Origin: Desulforapulum autotrophicum
GTDB taxonomy: Bacteria > Desulfobacterota > Desulfobacteria > Desulfobacterales > Desulfolunaceae
Direction of reading: 5' to 3'
DNA length: 64,000 nucleotides
Assembly (NCBI GenBank): GCA_020723285.1
Contig: DYJE01000028.1
Span: forward strand, 1 to 64,000
A program made the position numbers and the translations under genes. Numbering within the stretch: position 1 is the stretch's first letter; each line of letters begins with the position of its first letter. Below the pieces are notes generated by a model. That model made no database searches and was not told where the DNA came from. It worked only from the letters and a program-made list of their open reading frames with translations. This document shows, piece by piece, positions 56,932 through 64,000 of this stretch.

Positions 56932-58878
56932 TCAGTCGATGTCCAGATCAGGCGGTGTTTTTTCCGGTTCCTTTCCGGCCAGTGACGGCAGTTCGATGCC
57001 CGGTCGCATGGAAAAGATCAGGTCGTCGAGCTCAGCACCCATGATGGTTTCCTTTTCCAGAAGGAGATCGGTGAGTTTGTGGAGGATGTCCACGTTTTCC
57101 GTCAGGATGGTGTGGGCTGTTTTGTAGCCCCAGTCGATGAAATCAGCCACTTCCTGGTCGATCATCCGGGCTGTTTCTTCGGAGTAGTCCCGGTGCTGGG
57201 AAATTTCACGGCCCAGGAAGACCTGATCGTTGCTCAGGGAGTAGGAAAGGGGACCCAGTTTCTTGCTCATGCCCCAGTCACGGATCATCTTGTTGGCCAG
57301 ATTCGTGGCTTCCTTGATATCGTTGGATGCGCCGGTGGACAGGCGGTTGTAGATGATTTCCTCCGCCACTCGGCCGCCCAGGAGAATGGCCAGACGGTTC
57401 AACAGCTGCTCCTTGAAGCTGAAATCCCGCTCTTCGGGCAGGAACCACGTGACACCGGCGGCACGGCCCCGGGGAATGATGGTGATTTTGTTCACCGCGT
57501 CGGTGTCGGGCAGGAAACGGGCCACAATGGCGTGGCCTCCCTCATGGTACGCCGTGTTTTTCTTGTCTTCCTCCCGGATGACTTTGGATTTGCGCTCAAG
57601 GCCCATGTACACCTTGTCCTTGGCGTCTTCGAAATCCATCATGCGGATTTTTTCCTGGTCCCGTTTGGCCGCGAGAAGCGCCGCCTCGTTCACCATGTTT
57701 TCAAGGTCCGCGCCGGAAAAACCGGGTGTGCCCTTGGCCAGGGACAGCACGTCCACGTCGTCCGCAAGGGGTGTTTTTTTCATATGGACCCGGAGAATGC
57801 CTTCACGGCCTTTGATGTCCGGGAGATCCACCACCACCTGACGGTCGAAACGGCCGGGACGGAGAAGGGCCGGGTCGAGAACGTCAGGTCTGTTGGTCGC
57901 TGAAATCAGGATGACGCCTTCGTTGCTTTCAAAGCCGTCCATCTCAACCAGAAGCTGGTTCAGGGTCTGTTCACGCTCGTCGTGTCCGCCGCCTAATCCC
58001 GCGCCTCTCTGGCGGCCCACAGCGTCGATTTCGTCGATGAACACAATACAGGGGGCGTTTTTCTTGGCCTGGGCAAACAGGTCACGAACACGCGATGCGC
58101 CCACGCCCACGAACATTTCCACAAAATCGGACCCGCTGATGGTGAAGAAAGGCACTTCCGCTTCACCTGCGATGGCACGGGCCAGAAGGGTTTTACCGGT
58201 TCCCGGTGAGCCCACCAGGAGAACGCCTTTGGGTATGCGGCCGCCCAGGCGCGTGAATTTTTTGGGATCTCTTAAAAACTCAACCACTTCCGCCAGTTCG
58301 CCTTTGGCTTCTTCAACGCCTGCCACATCATCGAAGGTCACCCGGCCTTTTTCATCGGAAAGGAGCCTCGCCCGGCTCTTGCCGAAGGACATGGCCTTGC
58401 CGCTGCCTCCGGCCTGCATCTGGCGCATGAAGAAAATCCACACCCCGATGAGGATGATCAAGGGAAGCCATGAGGCCAGAAGGTTCAGCCACGGGGAGTC
58501 CGACGGCGGTTTGGCATCGATCTCGATGCCTTTGGCCCTGAGGGTTTTGATCAGGTCAGGATCCTGGGGGGCATAAATTTTGTATTTCACCTGGTTGGTG
58601 TCCACCACCTGCAGGTTGTTTTCCTGCATGGTGACTTTCTGCACTTCGCCTTTTTCGATCTTGGTGAGAAATTCAGAGTAATTGATGGATTTTTCAACGC
58701 CCTGGCCGGAGTTGAAGATGTTGTAAAGAACGATCATCATCAGGATGATCACGAGCCACAGAGAGAGATTTTTATAAAAAGGATTCAAAGAAGAAGACCT
58801 CCAGTCTGAATAGGATTCCGCTATTACGTTTTTTTGGTTTTTTTCTGCCGGGGAAGGCTGAACTCCTTGGGAATTCAT
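56932..58878 (-). CDS. ftsH: ATP-dependent zinc metalloprotease FtsH
   Basis: 648 residues. Two membrane segments (about 38-57 and 130-150) flank a periplasmic domain; the AAA module has Walker A GSPGTGKT and Walker B IVFIDEID, the second-region-of-homology arginines are present, and the zinc site is HEGGH with a downstream Asp. It removes misfolded membrane proteins and regulators. The N-terminus carries about 30 extra residues before the first membrane segment compared with short FtsH forms. It is between tilS and folP, a common gene order. Confidence 0.96.
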   Translation of the reverse strand: MNSQGVQPSPAEKNQKNVIAESYSDWRSSSLNPFYKNLSLWLVIILMMIVLYNIFNSGQGVEKSINYSEFLTKIEKGEVQKVTMQENNLQVVDTNQVKYKIYAPQDPDLIKTLRAKGIEIDAKPPSDSPWLNLLASWLPLIILIGVWIFFMRQMQAGGSGKAMSFGKSRARLLSDEKGRVTFDDVAGVEEAKGELAEVVEFLRDPKKFTRLGGRIPKGVLLVGSPGTGKTLLARAIAGEAEVPFFTISGSDFVEMFVGVGASRVRDLFAQAKKNAPCIVFIDEIDAVGRQRGAGLGGGHDEREQTLNQLLVEMDGFESNEGVILISATNRPDVLDPALLRPGRFDRQVVVDLPDIKGREGILRVHMKKTPLADDVDVLSLAKGTPGFSGADLENMVNEAALLAAKRDQEKIRMMDFEDAKDKVYMGLERKSKVIREEDKKNTAYHEGGHAIVARFLPDTDAVNKITIIPRGRAAGVTWFLPEERDFSFKEQLLNRLAILLGGRVAEEIIYNRLSTGASNDIKEATNLANKMIRDWGMSKKLGPLSYSLSNDQVFLGREISQHRDYSEETARMIDQEVADFIDWGYKTAHTILTENVDILHKLTDLLLEKETIMGAELDDLIFSMRPGIELPSLAGKEPEKTPPDLDID

Positions 58879-58966
58879 TATGATCCGCCACCGTTTAAAC
58901 CGATCTTAACATATTAACCATCATGGGTCTTTAATCAAGAAAAAGTTCTATTTTTAAAACATTATT

Positions 58967-60058
58967 TTAAGCCGTATGGCTTTTTCGCTCCATAACGGGT
59001 GTTTCACGCAGCGGCCCGTCTTCCAGGCGGAAAACAAGATGGCCGTCATGACGGATCACCCGGAGTCTGTCCGGCAGGTCCAGGGACCTGACGGTTTTTC
59101 TGGGGTCGGCCGTTGCTAAGAGGTTCAGCACACTTTCCACATGATCGAAGGAGATCCGCCGCAGATTGGATTTCACCCGGAACATCGCTTCTCGGACGAT
59201 TCTCCTCCGGGCGGCGACATGGCAGCCTGAAAGTGCGGCAGTCGAAAGGGTTACACTGTTTTCTTTTACACAAACCAGGGCCTTGTTGAACAGGGCGTCC
59301 ACCGTTTCCTTGAGAAAAATCTCATCCTCACCCAGAATCCGCGCCGTCCGGGTGAGGATGCGTCCGATACCTTTTTGGTATTGTGTTTCAAGAAGGGGGA
59401 GAAGATCGTTGCGAATCCTGTTCCGGAGGAACGAGACATCCGCGTTGGAACTGTCGGTTCGAAAGGCGAGGGCGTTGTCACGGATATAGGAAAGGAGCGT
59501 TTCTTTGTCCGTTTCGATCAACGGGCGGATCACACGGCCCCGGTGTCCTGTCGGTCCCATGGTTTTCAGGCCGGTCAGCCCGCTTCCCCTGAAAAGGTTC
59601 ATCAAAAACAGTTCCGCATTGTCATCGGTGTGATGGGCTGTTGCGATTTTGTTGAATCCGTGTCGATCCGCTGTTTCAAACAGAAAAGCGTAACGGACGT
59701 TCCGGGCCGCCTCTTCGAGAGAAAGCCCGTTTTCTTTGCCGTAAGTCTTCACGTCGATGCAGCGGCTGTGACAGACAAGGCCGAGGCTTCTGGAAAGATC
59801 TTCCACAAATGCCTGGTCTTCATCGGATTCCACGTCCCGGAGTTTATGGTTCAGGTGGGCCACGGCCAGGGAAAAACCCATGTGCGGGGAAAGACGGGCC
59901 AGCATAGTCACCAGCGCCACCGAATCCGATCCCCCCGAAACCGCCGCGAGGACCGCGTCGCCCTGGGCAATGAGACCGCCCGATGTGATGAGGGAAACAA
60001 TGGAGGCGGGAATGCCGATGAATGTTTTTTTTATGGAGGAAGGGTGGTTCCGGGTCAT
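58967..60058 (-). CDS. tilS: tRNA(Ile)-lysidine synthase
   Basis: 363 residues. The PP-loop AAVSGGSDSVALV (about 39-51) and the conserved VAHLNHKLRDVESDEDQAFV, ATAHHTDDNAELFLMNLFRGSGLTGL and PLIETDKETLLSYI motifs identify TilS, which changes the anticodon C34 of the minor tRNA-Ile to lysidine. The C-terminal region is shorter than in E. coli TilS. It is in line with ftsH on the same strand. Confidence 0.93.
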   Translation of the reverse strand: MTRNHPSSIKKTFIGIPASIVSLITSGGLIAQGDAVLAAVSGGSDSVALVTMLARLSPHMGFSLAVAHLNHKLRDVESDEDQAFVEDLSRSLGLVCHSRCIDVKTYGKENGLSLEEAARNVRYAFLFETADRHGFNKIATAHHTDDNAELFLMNLFRGSGLTGLKTMGPTGHRGRVIRPLIETDKETLLSYIRDNALAFRTDSSNADVSFLRNRIRNDLLPLLETQYQKGIGRILTRTARILGEDEIFLKETVDALFNKALVCVKENSVTLSTAALSGCHVAARRRIVREAMFRVKSNLRRISFDHVESVLNLLATADPRKTVRSLDLPDRLRVIRHDGHLVFRLEDGPLRETPVMERKSHTA

Positions 60059-60102
60059 CGGTCATTCCATATGTGTAAGAACGTCCAATTTGAAATTACC
60101 AT

Positions 60103-60912
60103 TTATTTACACTCCACCCGTGCATACGCTTCCCTGACAGCTTCCGCGCCGTATTTCCGTTCCAGACGCCGCACAACGAAATGACCTCTGGCCATATCCT
60201 GGAAATGGTCCATGAACAAAGTGTTGACAATAGCTCCTCCTGCCGCGCCGATGGCGGGAATGGCCTGGGCCGCCGCTTTTTCCGAAACCTGGACGCTGAA
60301 CCTCTGGGCCACCAGCATGATCAGGCGGGCCAGAGCCGGGGCACCTTCTTCGGCCAGGCCTTTTTGTGCAATGAATTCAGCGGCTTTCGCCACGGAATGG
60401 GCCAGGGCGGTGCGAACGGCGAAATATCCGGTTTCACTCCCGTCGTCCTCCGCACCGGGACCACCCAGGGCGAACACTTCGATGCAGGCCGCACGGGTCG
60501 CCATGTCGGCGATGTCTTCCCCTTCGCTCCGTACGATGTCCAGGATGGATCGAAGCATGAGGGTCGCTGAAACGGGCAGTTCCAATGCCAGGGCACCCAG
60601 GCCGAAAAATCCACCGATGCCGCCGGACACCGCTGCCGCTGCCCGGTGGAGGATGTTTTCCGCAGGTTTGCCCTGGGCCGAGTTGTCCATGGTGGCCGCC
60701 GCCGCGTGAACCGCCTGGGTGAGAGCCTTGCGGGTCACTTCACCCAGTTTGTCGTTCCAGCCGGCGGGAAGATAGGCGAACCCTTTTTCAATGGGTTTTC
60801 CGATCAGATGGGTCAGTTTTGCGGCAACGCCGGGGTTTTCAAGGCGTTGTTTCGCTTTTTTCAGGCTGTTCAGGTCTTCGGCTTCGATACGTGTCATGGG
60901 GACGTCTTTCAT
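60103..60912 (-). CDS. EcsC family protein
   Basis: 269 residues. Long helical stretches with the EcsC pattern (AVSGGIGGFFGLGALALELPVSATLMLRSI and FIAQKGLAEEGAPALARLIM, then QAIPAIGAAGGAIVNTLFMDHFQDMARGHFVVRRLERKYG). Family members are membrane-associated proteins of unclear function. It precedes tilS by 44 bases. The ribosome site before the ATG is weak; a second in-frame ATG five codons on is possible. Confidence 0.85.
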   Translation of the reverse strand: MKDVPMTRIEAEDLNSLKKAKQRLENPGVAAKLTHLIGKPIEKGFAYLPAGWNDKLGEVTRKALTQAVHAAAATMDNSAQGKPAENILHRAAAAVSGGIGGFFGLGALALELPVSATLMLRSILDIVRSEGEDIADMATRAACIEVFALGGPGAEDDGSETGYFAVRTALAHSVAKAAEFIAQKGLAEEGAPALARLIMLVAQRFSVQVSEKAAAQAIPAIGAAGGAIVNTLFMDHFQDMARGHFVVRRLERKYGAEAVREAYARVECK

Positions 60913-61143
60913 GGTTGATATCTGAAATAGGGTTCAATTACGTTTGAAATCATTATACCCGATGACGATCCTGGGTCAACCGTGGATTCCGCTGAGGCAT
61001 GTTGCTCTGGCCGAATGGGGCTTCCCGGTGTTTCATGGCCATCGGCAACGATTCCTTTCTTCAAATATCCCGTCTGAAATGGTAGGAAGAATGGAATATC
61101 TTTAAAAACCTGAATGATTCATGAAAACACCCAAGGAGCCCTT

Positions 61144-62136
61144 ATGCTTGTCACCGGATTTATGGGAAGTCCCCGGAAGCATGGAAACACCGCCTATCTG
61201 CTGGACCGGTTTCTCGAAGAGGCCGCACGTCTCGGCGCTGAAACACGAAAGATCCATGTGCCTGATCTGAAGGTTACACCCTGCACCGGCTGTTCGGTGT
61301 GCGAAAAGAAAGGCCGCTGCGTGTTCAAGGACGACATGCAGACCACGGTTTTCCCCCTGCTGAGAAATTCCGGGCTCGTGGTCATGGCGTCGCCCATATA
61401 TTTTTACACCGTACCCGCCGAATTCAAGGCCATGATCGACCGGACCCAGACTCTGTGGTCGAGAAAATTCAAGCTGGGTCTCAAAGATCCCGAAGAGGGG
61501 AGACGCAAAGGATTCCTCCTGTCTGTGGGGGCCACCCGGGGAAAAGATCTGTTCGACAGCATCAACCTCACCATGAAATATTTTTTCCGGGGCATATCCA
61601 CGGATTTTAAAGGGGGGCTCACCTATGCGAGGATTGAGGACCCCGGAGACATGAAAAAACATCCGGATGTTGACGAGCACATCCGGCTGGCCGCACAAAA
61701 ACTGTTGTCAGGCATGGATGACAAACGTTCCTGTCTGTTTCTGTGCCGAGACAACAGCTACGCCAGCCTGATGGCTTCTGCGTTTGCCCGGATTCACGCC
61801 GGGGATAACGGCGCGTTTTATTCCGCGGGCTTTGTTCCATCGGAAACGGCGAACCCGTTTCTCGTACCGGTCATGGAGGAAAAATCCCTGGATCTGGCGT
61901 ATGTGAAGCCTGCGGGCGTCCAATCGCTGATTCCCTTTATCCGGCCCGACCATGTGGTGATCATGGGTCCGACTGATTATCCGGTTCCTGATTTGGCGAA
62001 TGTTGACGTCACATTCTGGGACATGGACCTCCCCGAGTCGCCGACTATGGATGACATGCGACGGATCAGGGATGATATCGAAGAACGGGTGCTCATCCTG
62101 ATGAAAACGATAGTAACATTTGAATCAATTAGCTGA
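61144..62136 (+). CDS. iron-sulfur flavoprotein / NAD(P)H-dependent FMN reductase-like
   Basis: 330 residues from the ATG at 61144 (AAGGAG before it). The N-terminal part (1-185) is a flavodoxin-like fold: VTGFMGSPRKHGNTAYLLDRFLEEAARLGAETRK, then CTGCSVCEKKGRCVFKDDM, a Cys cluster common in iron-sulfur flavoproteins of anaerobes, and ASPIYFYTVPAEFKAMIDRTQTLW. The C-terminal part (about 195-330) is a separate domain with the pattern of a low-molecular-weight phosphatase-like fold (CLFLCRDNSYASLMASAFARIHAG), which is unusual as a fusion. The exact redox partner is unknown. Confidence 0.82.
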   Translation: MLVTGFMGSPRKHGNTAYLLDRFLEEAARLGAETRKIHVPDLKVTPCTGCSVCEKKGRCVFKDDMQTTVFPLLRNSGLVVMASPIYFYTVPAEFKAMIDRTQTLWSRKFKLGLKDPEEGRRKGFLLSVGATRGKDLFDSINLTMKYFFRGISTDFKGGLTYARIEDPGDMKKHPDVDEHIRLAAQKLLSGMDDKRSCLFLCRDNSYASLMASAFARIHAGDNGAFYSAGFVPSETANPFLVPVMEEKSLDLAYVKPAGVQSLIPFIRPDHVVIMGPTDYPVPDLANVDVTFWDMDLPESPTMDDMRRIRDDIEERVLILMKTIVTFESIS

Positions 62137-62328
62137 TATTAAAGGATTTACAAATCTGGTCATGGGCATCTGGATCCTCGCAAGAAATCTTTGTTCAGAG
62201 GGACTTTTTCCTTTACTTGGGGGGGCGTCCTTGTTAAACAGATTAAGCTGTAAACAGTGGATTTTCGTTGTGAATTCTGTGATGTTTCAACCTGAAGACC
62301 GATGACGATGATGAGGAGGCGCGACACC

Positions 62329-62502
62329 ATGGCACTTTCGGAAAAACTGGCTCAAAAATTCGGCATTCTGATTTTCACCGGCGTACCGGCCATCATGGGC
62401 GGTGGCATCGTGTACGGGCTCACCCACAGCTTCGTTCCTGTGATTGTGTACGAAGCGCTCCTTTACCTTGGGGTTCTTGCGTTCTGTCTTAAAAAAAAAT
62501 AA
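62329..62502 (+). CDS. 57-residue membrane protein
   Basis: Start at the ATG at 62329, seven bases after GAGGAGG; an ATG nine codons earlier has no such site. Two hydrophobic stretches (about 10-28 and 33-52) and a basic end (LKKK). Its place between a flavoprotein gene and the AI-2E-type transporter gene gives no hint of a function. Confidence 0.65.
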   Translation: MALSEKLAQKFGILIFTGVPAIMGGGIVYGLTHSFVPVIVYEALLYLGVLAFCLKKK

Positions 62503-62604
62503 CCTTCCGCATCTGAGGTTCCCCCAGGGCATGCTCGCCGGCCAGAGGGGAATCTTTGTTTTCAAGGCGTTCACTGTATTGACGTATCCCCTGGAGCACT
62601 GACC

Positions 62605-63702
62605 ATGGCAAGAACATCCCGTGACCTGATTTTATGGTTTTTTCTTGCGCTTTTCATCTCCTCCCTGCTTTTGATGGGCAAGCTGTTCTGGCCCTTTTTT
62701 TCCGTGATCGTCCTTTCGTCCATCACAGCCAGCCTGTTTTATCCGGTGCATCGGAGGTTTGAATCGAAGGTCAGGCCGGCCCTGGCTTCGCTTCTCACAT
62801 GCCTGTTCATCGTCCTTGTTTTTGTCATCCCCACCGTGATCATTCTTACCCTGATCGGCGGAGAAGTGAACGATCTGGTCCTCTCTCTCAAACAGACGGA
62901 TCTCGAAGTTCGGATCCTGGAATTTCTTGAAAAAAACAGGATTCTTGAACGCCTGAACGCGCTGTCCGAACGATTCAGCATCACCACGAACTACGGGGAT
63001 CTTGTCCAGCCCCTGAGCGATCTGGGCACATTTCTGGGGTTCCATATCATCAATCAGGCCAACGCCGTGGCGGGCTATCTTCTTGATTTCGTCATCGGAC
63101 TGCTCCTTATCCTTATCTCAACCTATTACCTGCTACTGGACGGAAAACGGCTCATCACGTTCATCATAAACCTTTCGCCGCTGCCGGATCACGAAGACCA
63201 AACCCTTTTGAGAAAATTCAAGGACATGAGCACGGCCGTCCTGGTGGGCAACGGGGTGAGCGGTCTCATCCAGGGCGTCATCGGCGGTCTGGTCTGCTCG
63301 TATTTTGGTTTCAGCTCGCCGATCCTCTGGGGACTCGTCACGGGTTTCTTTTCGTTTCTCCCCATTTTCGGCATCGGGGTCACCATTTTTCCCGTCATGA
63401 TCTACATGATGATCAAAAGCCGTTTTATCGCGGCGTTCTGCCTTTTTGTCATCTATGTGGTCGTTACCGCAGCCATCGAATATCTGGTCAGGCCCTTTAT
63501 CGTCGGGAAACGCGTGAACATGCATCCGCTGCTCGTTTTTTTTTCCATCATCGGCGGAATCTACATGTCCGGGATTCTGGGCGTGATTTACGGTCCGCTG
63601 ATCATGACGTTTTTTCTGACATTGACGGACATCTATCATTCCAACTACAGAAAACATGTTGATCCGGATGATGATCCGTCCTATGAAGAGACAACTTTTT
63701 GA
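62605..63702 (+). CDS. AI-2E family transporter
   Basis: 365 residues with about seven to eight hydrophobic segments in the AI-2E/PerM arrangement: YFLLALFISSLLLMGKLFWPFFSVIV-like start, a central helical loop (about 90-145), and the conserved GVSGLIQGVIGGLVCSYFGFSSPILWGLVTGFFSFLPIFGIGV region. Members of the family export small molecules or act as Na+/H+ antiporters. The downstream neighbour is gyrA, about 40 bases away. Confidence 0.88.
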   Translation: MARTSRDLILWFFLALFISSLLLMGKLFWPFFSVIVLSSITASLFYPVHRRFESKVRPALASLLTCLFIVLVFVIPTVIILTLIGGEVNDLVLSLKQTDLEVRILEFLEKNRILERLNALSERFSITTNYGDLVQPLSDLGTFLGFHIINQANAVAGYLLDFVIGLLLILISTYYLLLDGKRLITFIINLSPLPDHEDQTLLRKFKDMSTAVLVGNGVSGLIQGVIGGLVCSYFGFSSPILWGLVTGFFSFLPIFGIGVTIFPVMIYMMIKSRFIAAFCLFVIYVVVTAAIEYLVRPFIVGKRVNMHPLLVFFSIIGGIYMSGILGVIYGPLIMTFFLTLTDIYHSNYRKHVDPDDDPSYEETTF

Positions 63703-63744
63703 AGAGATCAACCCTGTTGAACAGGAAACGTGAATAGGAGAACT

Positions 63745-64000
63745 ATGACAGATCAGGATAACCCATCGAAAATCAGTCTCGAAAGCGAGATGAAGAAGTC
63801 CTATCTTGAGTATGCCATGAGCGTCATTATAGGAAGGGCTCTGCCGGATGTGCGGGACGGTCTGAAACCCGTGCACCGCCGGTCCCTCTACGCCATGCGC
63901 GAGCTGAAAAACGACTGGAACAAACCTTACAAAAAATCAGCCCGTATCGTGGGTGACGTCATCGGTAAGTACCATCCCCACGGAGACACGGCGGTGTATG
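63745..64000 (+). CDS. gyrA: DNA gyrase subunit A, partial (5' end)
   Basis: The ATG at 63745 has AGGAG a few bases upstream. The first 85 codons are in the window. The conserved start [41 protein letters not shown] and the [11 protein letters not shown] region identify GyrA. The position equivalent to E. coli Ser83 is Thr here (HGDTAVY), one of the common natural states. The rest lies beyond the right edge. Confidence 0.96.
   Translation, partial: MTDQDNPSKISLESEMKKSYLEYAMSVIIGRALPDVRDGLKPVHRRSLYAMRELKNDWNKPYKKSARIVGDVIGKYHPHGDTAVY

Overview
The window looks like a chromosome segment of an anaerobic, sulfate-reducer-type member of the Desulfobacterota. The grounds are two pyruvate/2-oxoacid:ferredoxin oxidoreductase systems within 8 kb, a HesB/IscA-like selenoprotein read through an in-frame UGA, PilT-type motor ATPases, and many chemotaxis and cyclic-di-GMP style signalling proteins. 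This is inferred from gene content only. Nearly all of the sequence is protein coding; I found no rRNA, tRNA or CRISPR array.

Layout. 0-1.5 kb: a P-loop ATPase of unknown role. 1.9-4.9 kb: a four-subunit 2-oxoacid:ferredoxin oxidoreductase operon (gamma-delta-alpha-beta), preceded by an ACGT-cored palindrome. 5.0-9.5 kb: a lipoprotein and the one-chain pyruvate:ferredoxin oxidoreductase, closed by a clear terminator. 9.5-18.5 kb: a YkgJ-like cysteine-cluster protein, a polysaccharide flippase, an HDOD protein, a periplasmic-sensor histidine kinase, a solute-binding protein and two unknown proteins. 18.6-22.1 kb: a lipase plus glycerol kinase pair and proC. 22.4-26.6 kb: a yggT-divIVA-pilT-pilU-like operon ending in a zinc-ribbon/pseudo-receiver protein and a 53-residue protein. 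26.6-34 kb: a large lipoprotein, a DUF47/PiT phosphate pair, a Cache protein and a chemoreceptor. 34-39.6 kb: a diguanylate cyclase operon, lepA, a TrmH-family methyltransferase and ndk.

39.9-47.7 kb is the most interesting part: a compact gene set that looks like an unusual lasso-peptide (RiPP) pathway. It holds a PqqD-like recognition protein, an asparagine-synthetase-like cyclase, an HPr-kinase-like kinase, two PAPS-type sulfotransferases (one fused to an unknown domain) and a TPR/GT41 glycosyltransferase. At the end of the operon is an unannotated 51-codon gene whose product has the layout of a lasso precursor: Thr at leader position -2, Gly1, Glu8 and a C-terminal Ser. No leader peptidase of the usual B2 type and no exporter are visible. 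The reading is that a peptide is cyclised and then phosphorylated, sulfated and/or glycosylated.

47.9-55.2 kb: the selenoprotein, an acyl-CoA synthetase, a beta-helix lipoprotein, an MFS transporter behind a TetR-like operator, and an AT-rich two-gene cassette (SMC/OLD-like ATPase plus a PD-(D/E)XK-like protein) that resembles a phage-defence module. 55.2-64 kb: housekeeping genes coaX, folP, ftsH and tilS, an EcsC protein, an iron-sulfur flavoprotein, an AI-2E family transporter, and the start of gyrA, which runs off the right edge.
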